This document shows, one piece after another, positions 16,044-24,924 of a DNA stretch of 64,000 nt. Below the pieces are notes generated by a model. That model was not told the DNA's origin. It searched no databases and saw only the letters and a list, made by a program, of their open reading frames with translations. Source of the stretch: a virus; IMG/VR virus record IMGVR_UViG_3300021598_001271, positions 25,267-89,266 of that record. One strand, 5' to 3'. Each line of letters begins with the position of its first letter. Position 1 is the first letter of the stretch. The position numbers and the translations under genes were made by a program.

Positions 16044-16360
16044 TATACAAATCTTTCACTCATTTCCATTATGACGTTAGTCTGTTTCAACCCAACTTCA
16101 GAAAACACTTCTGAACCGTTTGCAAAACCTTTAATTGTAGGTACACTTCTTAACCCTAATTCAGATACAAACTCTCGGTCACTTTCAATATCAAAAGTAT
16201 ATAATTGAACTTCAGAATTATTACCTCTTAAGGTTTCACCAACACTTTCAAACATCGGTTTCATTACCTTACAAGGTCCACACCAAGGAGCCCAAAAATC
16301 CACAATTAATTTTTCTCCATTTTTAATTTTTTCTTTTAATTCTACAGACGTGATTTCCAT
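16043..16360 (-). CDS. Thioredoxin
   Basis: 105 residues, normal length. FWAPWCGPCKVMKP holds the WCGPC active site (about 26-30); RSVPTIKGFANG supplies the cis-proline (Pro near 74). Complete thioredoxin fold. Directly followed by glutaredoxin in a one-base overlap. T7 and T4 both exploit thioredoxin-type proteins, for polymerase processivity or nucleotide reduction respectively; either role is possible here. Confidence 0.93.
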   Translation of the reverse strand: MEITSVELKEKIKNGEKLIVDFWAPWCGPCKVMKPMFESVGETLRGNNSEVQLYTFDIESDREFVSELGLRSVPTIKGFANGSEVFSEVGLKQTNVIMEMSERFV

Positions 16361-16364
16361 TTTG

Positions 16365-16688
16365 TTATTTTATTTTTTTTAAATTGTTTATAAAGATTTT
16401 CAATTCTTCGTATTGTTTTATTTTGTATACCACCTTTAATGTAAATACCTCACTCTCACCCTTTCTGTTTAAACATATGTAAAATCCGCTAGTATGTTTA
16501 AACGCCGCTTCATAATGATTAATACGTGAATTAACATACTTAGTCATCAAATATATTGGACTATATATTTTTGAGTATTTTTCATCATTTAATAGTGTTG
16601 ATGGGTTTAAGACTTCACTATCAATCTCAATGATTGAATAGATTTCATCAGTCAAACTATTATAGAATTTATTAAAGATATCTAACAT
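16365..16688 (-). CDS. Hypothetical protein, 107 aa
   Basis: MLDIFNKFYNSLTDEIYSII, a mixed alpha/beta sequence without recognised motif. Starts about 20 bases downstream of the PcfJ-like gene and ends 4 bases before thioredoxin, so it belongs to this leftward operon. Confidence 0.6.
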   Translation of the reverse strand: MLDIFNKFYNSLTDEIYSIIEIDSEVLNPSTLLNDEKYSKIYSPIYLMTKYVNSRINHYEAAFKHTSGFYICLNRKGESEVFTLKVVYKIKQYEELKIFINNLKKIK

Positions 16689-16710
16689 ATTGAAATTATA
16701 ATTTAAATTA

Positions 16711-18429
16711 TTAAAAATTAAACTCCTCTATCAAATTATCAAGACCATTATTATAGTAATTAGGTCTTAAACCATTTTTTAGAAATGGACTTACCCACTC
16801 AACAGTCCTCCACTCATTACCTGATGTAAAGCAACTTTCAGATATAATAGACTGATTCTTAAAGTCAACTTTAACTTTTGGTAGTTTGAAACTTTTTTCA
16901 ACTAAAGAATTAATTCTATTATCAAGTTCTTCAATCACCAAATCCCATTTACCATCTAAAGATTTATTAAACCTACCCAAAGTCTGAACTCTTTTTAACT
17001 TAAATCCCTTTTCACCACTTTTCATTATCATATATTCAATAGTCGCTCTCTCATCAGAATCTATGTCATTCTCTCTAAATGACACAATTAATGAAGACGC
17101 CTTATCAATATATGTTTTAACACAATTGTGTTGTCTACTCGACTCAGAATTATACTGGTGAGAGTTTAATAACACCACAGGATGATACTCAATAGAGTTG
17201 ACATTATATATTGGTTGTTCAACTCCATTTATAAAGTCTTCATCATAATATCTAGTGTAACTTCCTTTAGTATAGTGAGAATATCTATCGGTCCAATCTT
17301 CGTGTTCCCTTCTAAATGTCATTGAATCGTATGACTTCCATTTAATATCCTCCAATGGTTTCAACATCACATAGAAATTAACGTGGTCAATGAATGTCTG
17401 AATATTTTGAGTACTCTTAATCATACCCTCAAAAACTTTAAAGGCATTTTTCTTTTCTAAATCAGTAAGGGTTTCAATATCTCCTGGCATTTGATAACCA
17501 CTCTTAAACTCAAAAATGTTTTTAAGTGATTCAGTACTTTGGTGTTTTAAAAACTTCTCACCAAAAAAATTCTCAACCTGTTTATAGAATTGGTCATTAA
17601 TGAAACTAACTTCGTGAAGAACTTTACGCAATTTATCTCCATTAAATCCTTTATTTAACATATAAGAATCTAATAATTTACCACCTGTTTTTTTCAAAAC
17701 TCTTTTACTTGGTAATGGAATAGTATGTCTAAATACTAAACAGTTATTTGGTACTTTAATATTTCTATTCTTTAGGAAATTAAGGTAAAATATTTCATCC
17801 CAATTATATCCTGACATCACATCGATATTTGGGATTTTACTCACAAATACGTTTAATGCTTGTGATAAAATTTCTTTAGCAGAATCTTCACTATCTTTTT
17901 TATATGGTGAAAATACGTTATGAAATGCCACTTCAATTGATGCAAAAGGATTAGACGCAAAAAAGTTACGTCTAACCGAACTAGAGTATTTCTTTTTCTT
18001 AAACCCATTAGTTATTTGACCAAAGAACAAATCATTCTTATCAAATTTATAAGTAATAAATTTAACTTGGGATTGTTTTCTAAAATATGGTTTTCCAACG
18101 TCTCTATGTTTCATATATTGAAACAACTTAATGGACACTTTAGTATCATCACCTTCAACAACTAAAGTAACTCGTTCAAGATGAACCGTACACATAGGGT
18201 TACCAAATTCTTTAACAAAATTCTCTTCGGTGTTTGAGGATTTTAAATAATCAAACATAGGATGTTTTGCGGTACCACTAATTCTACCTGTAACAACATT
18301 TAAATCACCACTCCAAATATCAATCTCCCCCTCATTAGTCTTTTCGTTAACTAACACTGGTAAGTTATTGTGGTCTTTATGGTAAACCGTATTAAATTTC
18401 TCGTATTTTCTCTTAAAAAAAACTTCCAT
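16711..18429 (-). CDS. PcfJ-like protein
   Basis: 572 residues. The C-terminal third has the PcfJ-like signature: SRQHNCVKTYIDKA (431-444), LIVSFREN, a beta-strand ATIEYMIMK, and VQTLGRFNKSLDGKW. PcfJ domains are known from conjugative plasmids and many phages, and their biochemical role is unsettled. The N-terminal 400 residues are unique, with a basic KKKK patch near 145. It begins shortly after the terminator at 18444-18463. Confidence 0.7.
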   Translation of the reverse strand: MEVFFKRKYEKFNTVYHKDHNNLPVLVNEKTNEGEIDIWSGDLNVVTGRISGTAKHPMFDYLKSSNTEENFVKEFGNPMCTVHLERVTLVVEGDDTKVSIKLFQYMKHRDVGKPYFRKQSQVKFITYKFDKNDLFFGQITNGFKKKKYSSSVRRNFFASNPFASIEVAFHNVFSPYKKDSEDSAKEILSQALNVFVSKIPNIDVMSGYNWDEIFYLNFLKNRNIKVPNNCLVFRHTIPLPSKRVLKKTGGKLLDSYMLNKGFNGDKLRKVLHEVSFINDQFYKQVENFFGEKFLKHQSTESLKNIFEFKSGYQMPGDIETLTDLEKKNAFKVFEGMIKSTQNIQTFIDHVNFYVMLKPLEDIKWKSYDSMTFRREHEDWTDRYSHYTKGSYTRYYDEDFINGVEQPIYNVNSIEYHPVVLLNSHQYNSESSRQHNCVKTYIDKASSLIVSFRENDIDSDERATIEYMIMKSGEKGFKLKRVQTLGRFNKSLDGKWDLVIEELDNRINSLVEKSFKLPKVKVDFKNQSIISESCFTSGNEWRTVEWVSPFLKNGLRPNYYNNGLDNLIEEFNF

Positions 18430-18443
18430 ATACTTCTAGTAAA

Positions 18444-18463
18444 AAGGGGGTATTACCCCCCTT
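18444..18463 (-). terminator. Intrinsic terminator after the DUF932 gene
   Basis: Stem AAGGGGG/CCCCCTT with loop TATTA; on the minus strand it is followed by five T. It ends the DUF932 transcript just before the PcfJ-like gene. Confidence 0.75.
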
Positions 18464-18468
18464 GTTAA

Positions 18469-19227
18469 TTAACAATAAGTTTCAGCTAATTCCCAAAGTT
18501 TGGTATTAACATTGTTAACCACTGAGATGTTTTTCAATTCTCTCATTGAAGTCAATCGACCTCTACCTGAACGATATCCAACACCACCACGAACCATCTT
18601 CTCCTGTACTACGTTGAATACTTTCCACAAACTGTTTCCAACATCTCCGTCTCGTAAAGGATTAAGGATTTCTTCGATAGACATTGTTGACGGCATATTA
18701 CCTTCTTTCCAACGGATTGCTGCAGCTCCTTTAACAAACCCAACTTTCTCATCCATAGTTAACTCTCTGTTTTCCATTTTAGACAATGATTCTTGAATGA
18801 TTGGAAGACGTGAAGCAAAACTATCAGTTAGACGACGAACCTCTCCTAAATCAAAGTTTTGGTGACGGATATTGAATTGTTCAGCCAATGAAGTAGGTAC
18901 TGTCAATCCATTAGAACATACTAAACGGTGTAGTCCTGAACTAACTGAAAATGTAGTTAAACCATTGTGAGAATTACGAATAACCGCTTCAATCAATGAG
19001 TCACCAACCGCTGGAAGTTCTCCGTTACGAAGACGGATTTCGTGTGTCGCAAATTGACTACGACCTGTTTGTTTTGCCGAATAAACTTGCCAACCTTCTT
19101 GTTCAAAATTCTCCAAAATATCCATAGTCGGAACAAACGTATATTTGTCAGACATTTTTGGTGAAGGTGAAGTTGTAAAAATTGCAGGTACCTGAGATTT
19201 AAGGGTTTCAAAATTTAATGGAGTCAT
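18469..19227 (-). CDS. DUF932 phage/plasmid-like protein
   Basis: 252 residues. Landmarks of the family: LRNGELPAVGDSLIEAVIRN, HNGLTTFSVSSGLHRLVCSN and a C-terminal REL-rich region. DUF932 proteins are common on phages and plasmids; their role is unknown, although they are often abundant. The gene stands alone between a consensus promoter (19247-19277) and a terminator (18444-18463). That layout suggests an independently and strongly expressed unit. Confidence 0.85.
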   Translation of the reverse strand: MTPLNFETLKSQVPAIFTTSPSPKMSDKYTFVPTMDILENFEQEGWQVYSAKQTGRSQFATHEIRLRNGELPAVGDSLIEAVIRNSHNGLTTFSVSSGLHRLVCSNGLTVPTSLAEQFNIRHQNFDLGEVRRLTDSFASRLPIIQESLSKMENRELTMDEKVGFVKGAAAIRWKEGNMPSTMSIEEILNPLRDGDVGNSLWKVFNVVQEKMVRGGVGYRSGRGRLTSMRELKNISVVNNVNTKLWELAETYC

Positions 19228-19246
19228 ATCTTATTGTTTTAGAATA

Positions 19247-19277
19247 CAAAGATATGAATAAATCTTGGATATACAAA
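19247..19277 (-). promoter_or_regulatory. Bacteroidota-type promoter of the DUF932 gene
   Basis: TTTG (19274-19277), exactly 19 bases, TATCTTTG (19247-19254) on the minus strand, then TATTCTAAAACAATAAG to the ATG. The promoter and leader are almost identical to those at 550-580. Confidence 0.88.
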
Positions 19278-19279
19278 AT

Positions 19280-19570
19280 TTAATTTAAACAAATTTGACC
19301 AAATTTAGTATCTAAGAAAATACTATTAATCTTTTTTTCTTCAACAGGTTTGTTAACTTCATTAAACATATCAACGACAATATCAACCATCTGTTTTTTG
19401 GTCAAGGCGGCATCTCCATTATCGGAATAATTTTTGTCCGACAATATCTTAATTCTTTCGTAGAATATTTCTTTATTTAAGTTACCAATCAAAGTAAAAA
19501 GGTCTTTCGGATTTGACTCGAAAAACCTTATCATTTGACTGACATAGATTTCTACGTCAATTTTGCTCAT
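19280..19570 (-). CDS. Hypothetical protein, 96 aa
   Basis: MSKIDVEIYVSQMIRFFESN, helical and mildly acidic, with FTLIGNLNKEIFYERIKIL in the middle. Follows the LRR gene by 7 bases, so probably its operon partner. The DUF932 promoter overlaps its end region. No family recognised. Confidence 0.6.
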   Translation of the reverse strand: MSKIDVEIYVSQMIRFFESNPKDLFTLIGNLNKEIFYERIKILSDKNYSDNGDAALTKKQMVDIVVDMFNEVNKPVEEKKINSIFLDTKFGQICLN

Positions 19571-19577
19571 AATTTAA

Positions 19578-20972
19578 TTACATTTTTTTAGTAAAGAATC
19601 CACTACCGCTTGAACCTTCTTCCCCGAATTTTTCAGTGAAAGATTGTGACAAGTTTGGTTTAGAACCTTTAAGGTTAACAAACATTAGGTTAGGTAATTG
19701 AATAACAGACTCAGGTAAACTTGATAATTTAGGATTATCAGGTAAAGCTAAGAACGATAAGTTAGTTAATTGACCGATTTCATTAGGTAATGATTTAACA
19801 CAATTCATTAATAACAACGCTTCTAAGTTTTTAAATCTACCCAAAGTACTTGGGACATCTAAAGCAATAGTTTCATTTGATTTGTTGTTAAATAATAAAT
19901 TAGTGATATCGTCAGGTAAACTAGCGAAGAACTCATCAAATCCATACAATGCAATGAATTTAGCTGCAGAACTGTTAGGATATTCAATTTCAACTTTCTT
20001 ACCACCTGAAGTCGTCATACCTTTAGCAAATTCAGGTTTAAAGTATTCTTTAAGTTCAGACATTGACCCATTTAAGTATTGAATTAAATCAATTCTATGG
20101 TCCGCTCTATCCATAAATTGAGAAGACGGGAAATGGAATTGAAATCTTTCTTGAGGTAAACCAGTTCTTTTACCAACACTTCCTTTATCGTCATTAGCTA
20201 AGATAACATATAACGGTCCATCTTTAGCATAATTTCTAAAGTAACTTGAGTTTGGTGGTGAAGTACACCATCTAGATTCTCCATTATCGTAATCATAATA
20301 TCCCCCATACCAACTAGCAGCCTCTTGAGCCTTTTCATCAACACCTTCAATTTTAATAACAGTCCATTTATCTCCTGTGAATTCAACAGTGGCGCCAGGG
20401 TGAGAGAAACCTTCTCTCTCTTTTCTAATTTCTTTTTTTAGTTCTTTCTTTTCTAACTCTTTTTGTTTCTTCTCAGGAAGTTTAAAAGATTGTAAGAATC
20501 TAAATAATTCGTCAGGATTTGAGAATCTATTGATGTCTCTCTTATCCTGAGGAAAATATTGTTTGTATTTTGTAAACTTTTTAAGGTCCCCGTTCACTTT
20601 AAACAAATCCTCCATAAACAAATCACGATACTCTTGTACCATTTTTTTATATTCAGGAGTACCAGGTTGTACATCATCTCTTTCATCGTTGAAGGTACCA
20701 GGTGTTATGTAAGTCTTAAGTAACCAATTAGTATACGCTCCTGGTTGAACTCTTGATAAATTTTCAACCGTAACATCACTCTCATCAAAGTTTTGTGGTT
20801 TCTTAGTTGTAGGGTCGGCAAAGATAATTCTTGATAAATCAAGTAAATCCATAATAGGTTTTATCTCCTTACCAGTCTTCTTGTCCTTCTTTTTAGAGGT
20901 ATATTTGTCTAATAGAACATCAAACCTAGACTGCTCCATTAATATGTTAACTAAAGTATTACTTAATCTCAT
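19578..20972 (-). CDS. RWCT-motif and leucine-rich-repeat protein with capsid-targeting-like N-terminus
   Basis: 464 residues. The N-terminus MRLSNTLVNILMEQSRF contains ILMEQ, fitting [ILV]-x-E-[QS]. A Lys/Glu-rich linker lies at about 165-200. The middle has ESRWCTSPPNSSYFRNYAK (RWCT at 234-237) and GPLYVILAND, paralogous to the protein at 581-1459. The end (about 345-445) holds leucine-rich repeats such as LPNEIGQLTNLSFLAL and LPESVIQLPNLMFVNL. LRRs usually bind proteins, so this could be an effector delivered with the DNA. Upstream is a TATTTATA box with an AAAACAAT leader. Confidence 0.7.
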   Translation of the reverse strand: MRLSNTLVNILMEQSRFDVLLDKYTSKKKDKKTGKEIKPIMDLLDLSRIIFADPTTKKPQNFDESDVTVENLSRVQPGAYTNWLLKTYITPGTFNDERDDVQPGTPEYKKMVQEYRDLFMEDLFKVNGDLKKFTKYKQYFPQDKRDINRFSNPDELFRFLQSFKLPEKKQKELEKKELKKEIRKEREGFSHPGATVEFTGDKWTVIKIEGVDEKAQEAASWYGGYYDYDNGESRWCTSPPNSSYFRNYAKDGPLYVILANDDKGSVGKRTGLPQERFQFHFPSSQFMDRADHRIDLIQYLNGSMSELKEYFKPEFAKGMTTSGGKKVEIEYPNSSAAKFIALYGFDEFFASLPDDITNLLFNNKSNETIALDVPSTLGRFKNLEALLLMNCVKSLPNEIGQLTNLSFLALPDNPKLSSLPESVIQLPNLMFVNLKGSKPNLSQSFTEKFGEEGSSGSGFFTKKM

Positions 20973-20989
20973 TATCCGTATTGTTTTAA

Positions 20990-20997
20990 TATAAATA
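20990..20997 (-). promoter_or_regulatory. TATTTATA box upstream of 19578-20972
   Basis: Coding-strand TATTTATA followed by TTAAAACAAT; the box ends 17 bases before the ATG. It is the same layout as at 6552 and 26777. Confidence 0.5.
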
Positions 20998-21017
20998 TTT
21001 GATAAAGCAAAAATAGA

Positions 21018-21857
21018 TTAATAATTCATAATTAACAACTCTTCACCCATATTTTGTGTCTTACCTTTTTTAGCGGCAGCCGCCTTTGCAAACTCTTTTT
21101 TCTCCCAACGATATTGATTCTCAGGAAACCAAGTATGTAAAAGTTCAAAGTCATAATAAGACAAACTAAACTTACCTTGGATGTTATATAAGACATTCGC
21201 AAGTCTTTCGTGGTCATTTCTATCAAAATCGTGATTAGAATAATAGTTTTCGGTTTTCCAGTATGGAGGGTCCAAATATATGTATGTGGTTGGCGAATCA
21301 TACTTTGCAATCACGTCTGCAAAATCCATATTCTCAACTTCAGTTATTCTTAAGAAATGTTCCACCCAATCAGGTTTAGATAATTTATCTCTGAATGTAA
21401 GATACTTTGATTTATACTTACCTTTTAGGTCAATGAATGAACTTGTTTCAGGTTTACTACCACTAAACACTTGGGTTAATACATACGCATATTTAGCCGC
21501 AACAGTATAATCATAAGCATTTACGCTGAAATTTTCCGCAAATATTTCAGCTTGGAACCTTACAAATTGTTCACGATATATTGCAGGCGTATTCTCCTCA
21601 CCTACTTGTTGACAAGGAATTGCATTAATCGCTTCTAATAATAGTGTTGGGTTTTTAATACACTGAAACAAATTATAGTTTAATGGGTTAAAGTCGTTAT
21701 ATACAACTTTTTTAAGATTAGGATACTTTGTTAAGTCCATATTAAAGAAACACCAGAACATACCTCCAAATGTTTCTACGTATGTCTCCATATCCTCAGG
21801 GTAAAAAGGAACTATCCATTTACCAATTTTACTTTTACCTCCGATGTACGATAGCAT
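21018..21857 (-). CDS. Dam-like (D12-class) DNA adenine methyltransferase
   Basis: 279 residues with the alpha-class order: YIGGKSKIGKWI at 4-15 (SAM-binding, FxGG-like, with GGMFW near 56) and YLDPPYWKTENYY (DPPY, near 200). Methylates the N6 of adenine in DNA, site not predictable from sequence. No cognate restriction enzyme nearby, so an anti-restriction or regulatory role is likely. The gene stands alone in a short leftward unit. Confidence 0.88.
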   Translation of the reverse strand: MLSYIGGKSKIGKWIVPFYPEDMETYVETFGGMFWCFFNMDLTKYPNLKKVVYNDFNPLNYNLFQCIKNPTLLLEAINAIPCQQVGEENTPAIYREQFVRFQAEIFAENFSVNAYDYTVAAKYAYVLTQVFSGSKPETSSFIDLKGKYKSKYLTFRDKLSKPDWVEHFLRITEVENMDFADVIAKYDSPTTYIYLDPPYWKTENYYSNHDFDRNDHERLANVLYNIQGKFSLSYYDFELLHTWFPENQYRWEKKEFAKAAAAKKGKTQNMGEELLIMNY

Positions 21858-21925
21858 AATTATTTGATTTTGATTAAATATAAGAAATAAAACTCAAAAA
21901 GGCAAATGGTTTAACTATTTTTTTT

Positions 21926-21961
21926 ATTGACATAGTCCGATTTTTGAAGTAACTTTACTAA
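21926..21961 (+). promoter_or_regulatory. Possible promoter for the 21972 gene
   Basis: TTGACA, then TAACTTTA about 20 bases after the TTG, just upstream of the ATG at 21972. This resembles the TTGACA-containing promoters at 3052-3170, with the last G of the -7 box replaced by A. Confidence 0.4.
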
Positions 21962-21971
21962 AAGAATTAAA

Positions 21972-22262
21972 ATGGTTAGTGTAACATCCTATAAGTTTAT
22001 TTATGATAATTTAGGTTTAGAACACATTAAGTGTTGTCTAAATAATAACAAATTTTTTGACATCGAAATCGATGACTTTTTTTTCTATCTTTTAGATTTA
22101 GATAAAAATTTAAAATTATATTCTGACAAATTCAATAATTGGGATGAATTAGTGTGTGATTTATCCACTTTGGGGTATCCTTTTGAAACTTATTTTGAAT
22201 CATACATCAACACTCAGTTTAGTGAGGAAGAATTAGTGGAATTCACATACAGTTATATTTAA
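21972..22262 (+). CDS. Hypothetical acidic protein, 96 aa
   Basis: MVSVTSYKFIYDNLGLEHIK, rich in Phe/Asp/Leu, no membrane segment or motif recognised. One of a few rightward genes here, followed after 4 bases by a tiny membrane protein. Confidence 0.55.
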   Translation: MVSVTSYKFIYDNLGLEHIKCCLNNNKFFDIEIDDFFFYLLDLDKNLKLYSDKFNNWDELVCDLSTLGYPFETYFESYINTQFSEEELVEFTYSYI

Positions 22263-22266
22263 AAAT

Positions 22267-22410
22267 ATGGAAGAAAAAAATTGTAGATTTTGTAAACGAG
22301 TTAAAAAACGTATTAACAAATACGTTATAATATCAATATACTTATTAATTTTAGTTATCATTGGACAAATCGAATTAATTAGATTTATACTGTCGTTGTT
22401 TCGTCCCTAG
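22267..22410 (+). CDS. Tiny membrane protein, 47 aa
   Basis: [20 protein letters not shown] followed by a hydrophobic segment ([14 protein letters not shown]). A CxxC and a basic patch precede the membrane segment, so the C-terminus is probably outside. Its last 26 bases overlap the end of the convergent dnaJ. Small size lowers certainty. Confidence 0.45.
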   Translation: MEEKNCRFCKRVKKRINKYVIISIYLLILVIIGQIELIRFILSLFRP

Positions 22411-23341
22411 TATATTTTACATTCATTTTAATCAGTAAATCCCCAACAAATCCATTATTAAGTTTAAATCCTTTTTGTCTAACTCTTAAAGGAACTTGTG
22501 TGTTAAACTCTTTAGGGAATTTAACAGATATCTTACCATCAGGATGACTAACTTGGAAATCATTATTCTTCAAGTCTTCTAAATTAAAGAACGCATTATA
22601 TACTAAATCATTATTGTATTTTTCAAAACCATCCTTATTAACAAGTTTAACTTTTAATATAACGTCACCAATAACTCCATTAACAAAATCTCCTTTACCT
22701 GGTACTCTCAACATTTGTCCATCATCAACATTTCTTGGAAAATTAATTGTCAAAGAATCTACAGTATCTTTATTTCCAAATCCATTACAACTATAACATT
22801 TATTTCTAAATGTAAAACCTCTACCTTCACAAGATGTACAAGATGTTTTTAGTATTTGAGTGAACATACCTGTACCAACTCTCTGGTGAACAAACCCTTG
22901 TCCTCCACAAGTTAAACATCCTGTCTTCTCCCCACCACCACCTGAACAAGGTTCACAAGCAATTTTCTTAGAGAAATTAATACTTTTAGACGTACCTAAA
23001 AAAGACTCAACAACAGTTAATTGAATCTCAACTAATTTTTCAGGAGTTCGAGGTCTTCTATTATTCATATTATTGAACATCTGATTTATCATATCGTCCA
23101 TAGAACCTCCTCCACCTCCAAAAGGATTTTGTCCTGCAAATGGATTATTCAATCTATTATCATAATCACGTCTTTTGGTCTCATCACCAATAACATCATA
23201 AGCTTCCGCAATTTGTTTAAATTTTTCTTCACCCTGTGGATTCTTATCGGGATGATACTCTATCGCAAGTTTTCGATACACCTTCTTAATCTCCTCTTGA
23301 GTTGCGTCTTTACTTACTCCTAAAATTTCGTAATAATTCAT
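22385..23341 (-). CDS. dnaJ: DnaJ co-chaperone (type I, full domain set)
   Basis: 318 residues. J domain at 1-65 with HPD at 30-32, a Gly/Phe region ([12 protein letters not shown]), four zinc repeats [25 protein letters not shown] and CYSCNGFG, then the C-terminal substrate-binding domain. This is a complete type I DnaJ, somewhat shorter than the usual 370-380. It stimulates a DnaK ATPase; no DnaK is in the window, so it probably recruits the host chaperone for virion assembly or replication. The start lies only 2 bases from the start of the divergent gene. Confidence 0.94.
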   Translation of the reverse strand: MNYYEILGVSKDATQEEIKKVYRKLAIEYHPDKNPQGEEKFKQIAEAYDVIGDETKRRDYDNRLNNPFAGQNPFGGGGGSMDDMINQMFNNMNNRRPRTPEKLVEIQLTVVESFLGTSKSINFSKKIACEPCSGGGGEKTGCLTCGGQGFVHQRVGTGMFTQILKTSCTSCEGRGFTFRNKCYSCNGFGNKDTVDSLTINFPRNVDDGQMLRVPGKGDFVNGVIGDVILKVKLVNKDGFEKYNNDLVYNAFFNLEDLKNNDFQVSHPDGKISVKFPKEFNTQVPLRVRQKGFKLNNGFVGDLLIKMNVKYTRDETTTV

Positions 23342-23343
23342 AT

Positions 23344-23991
23344 ATGAATGGTGATTATATTATAGTTCTATTTAAGAATAAACAGAGATATAAAATAATA
23401 AAGCAATATAAAACGTATAAAAACGCATTAAGTTTATTTAAATCAATGATTGATGAAAATAAAGAAGTTGTGTTCGATGTCCAAACAGAAAATGGTAAGG
23501 ATGTTAAATACGAGATTGCATTATTAGAGAAAAGTTCTGCGAAACTAATACCTATGTTTATGACAGATGAAATGGGTAGGAATGTCAAAGTAGATGTTGA
23601 CAATCCTGACTATACTATAACAAAAATTGAAAGTTATCGAATCCCTGAAAAAATACAAAACATAACAACCAATGAAAGGGTAGAAGTAAATCAACTAATT
23701 AAAAAATACATTACAGATTCTTCCTTAAAATTAGTATCTAAATTGAATAACAAAATAATCATTCAGGATGATGATAAATTCAATGTATTTGCAACTAAGT
23801 CAATATACGATGCCGAAAGATTTCTAAATAATTTAGAATCTTATATGATTTCAAATAATAGACGTAATTGTTTAATAGTAAAAGATAGTAGTATTGAGCA
23901 AAAAAAATACCTCTATGAGGTATTATCTAATCAGGGGTTTAGTAAAAAAATGTTATATAGAACTTCGACTACTCATCTAAAAGATAAATAA
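23344..23991 (+). CDS. Hypothetical protein, 215 aa
   Basis: I choose [20 protein letters not shown] at 23344. The longer frame from 23302 runs backwards over the dnaJ start and adds an unlikely N-terminus. Basic, with [20 protein letters not shown] near the start and repeated Lys/Asn stretches. No family recognised. Divergent from dnaJ with 2 bases between start codons, so its promoter must lie inside dnaJ, or it is read through from the genes at 21972-22410. Confidence 0.65.
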   Translation: MNGDYIIVLFKNKQRYKIIKQYKTYKNALSLFKSMIDENKEVVFDVQTENGKDVKYEIALLEKSSAKLIPMFMTDEMGRNVKVDVDNPDYTITKIESYRIPEKIQNITTNERVEVNQLIKKYITDSSLKLVSKLNNKIIIQDDDKFNVFATKSIYDAERFLNNLESYMISNNRRNCLIVKDSSIEQKKYLYEVLSNQGFSKKMLYRTSTTHLKDK

Positions 23992-24190
23992 ACTCCACAC
24001 CTGAGATATCAATCTTAAACTGTTCTTTATCTTCATCAGCACCTTTTAGAACTGACCTCATCTTAACAAATTCATTTCTATTTAACTGGAAGACTACACC
24101 TTTTTTACCTTCGTATAGTTCATCAACGGCATCGGCAATTAACGCCAATTTTTCTAAATACCCATCAAAACTTTCTTTATTCTCTGCCAT
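23969..24190 (-). CDS. Hypothetical protein, 73 aa
   Basis: MAENKESFDGYLEKLALIAD, then GKKGVVFQLNRNEFVKMRSV; soluble, mixed alpha/beta. Its 3' end overlaps the convergent gene at 23991 by 23 bases, and its start overlaps the upstream gene. No family recognised. Confidence 0.55.
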   Translation of the reverse strand: MAENKESFDGYLEKLALIADAVDELYEGKKGVVFQLNRNEFVKMRSVLKGADEDKEQFKIDISGVEFIYLLDE

Positions 24191-24345
24191 AAAGTTAATT
24201 TTTTAAATTTGTTTTCAAATATTTCTTCTTTTTTTAGTTTTTTAAGTTTGTTAGCAAACTCAACTTTTTTTCTATCAGTCTCAATCTTATCTTTCTCAAT
24301 TTCCTTCTGATACCAATTCAATATTTTCTCCGTCTTCTGGCTCAT
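24154..24345 (-). CDS. Hypothetical basic helical protein, 63 aa
   Basis: MSQKTEKILNWYQKEIEKDK, almost entirely helical and Lys/Glu-rich (coiled-coil-like), ending TLWQRIKKVLMGI. Overlaps both neighbours (50 bases upstream, 37 downstream) in different frames, as expected in dense phage operons. Confidence 0.5.
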   Translation of the reverse strand: MSQKTEKILNWYQKEIEKDKIETDRKKVEFANKLKKLKKEEIFENKFKKLTLWQRIKKVLMGI

Positions 24346-24733
24346 CTTCTAATTCAATTTTTAAACCTTGTTTAATCTGAAACTCTAACGCTTTCAAATC
24401 ATCTAAATTACTTTTATCGAAAAATGATTTCAACTCTTTAACTTTATCTTCAAATAACTTTTCTTTCTCTTCTCTTTCTTTATTGTATCTGATGATGTTT
24501 TTTAAGTTATAAAACAAAACATCAATAGGCTCTTTTTGAAAGATAGTTGCAAATGAAAAAAACCTTGTATTTGGTTTATCACTTTTTTGTTCAACCACCA
24601 TCTTTTCATCTACATATTTCTTAGGTAATTTCCAAGTGGTAGGGAATTCAACATCAATCGTTATGTAGTCTTCTAGTTTTCTAATAGAAACTAAATGTGG
24701 AAATATATCGCTAATCTGTTCGTATAAATTCAT
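24296..24733 (-). CDS. Conserved-looking phage protein, 145 aa
   Basis: MNLYEQISDIFPHLVSIRKL, a beta-rich first half (YITIDVEFPTTWKLPKKYV) and a helical second half ending in an acidic tail. I associate this layout with uncharacterised T4-like phage proteins, without a name. The ATG overlaps the stop of the upstream gene (TAATG). Confidence 0.6.
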   Translation of the reverse strand: MNLYEQISDIFPHLVSIRKLEDYITIDVEFPTTWKLPKKYVDEKMVVEQKSDKPNTRFFSFATIFQKEPIDVLFYNLKNIIRYNKEREEKEKLFEDKVKELKSFFDKSNLDDLKALEFQIKQGLKIELEDEPEDGENIELVSEGN

Positions 24734-24924
24734 TATATGTTTTTAATTATGTAAGTTATTAAATAGGATAACATTAATCCGTTGAAAAAAAGCTCCCTAC
24801 TACTGAGAACCAACTTTTGTGGAGGGTCTTGTAGTAGGGCACTTATAAATTTAATTACAACTCTTAAGTTTGTAAGAATTGAAAAGATAAATAGAAATAA
24901 AAATATGTTTTCTATATTAAGCAT
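24733..24924 (-). CDS. Small membrane protein, 63 aa
   Basis: Two hydrophobic segments (IFLFLFIFSILTNL at about 7-20 and LMLSYLITYII at the end). An unusual 9-bp inverted repeat, CCCTACTAC at 24795-24803 with GTAGTAGGG at 24831-24839, lies within the coding sequence. It overlaps the Hc1-like gene by 8 bases. Function unknown; a holin-like role cannot be excluded. Confidence 0.5.
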   Translation of the reverse strand: MLNIENIFLFLFIFSILTNLRVVIKFISALLQDPPQKLVLSSRELFFNGLMLSYLITYIIKNI

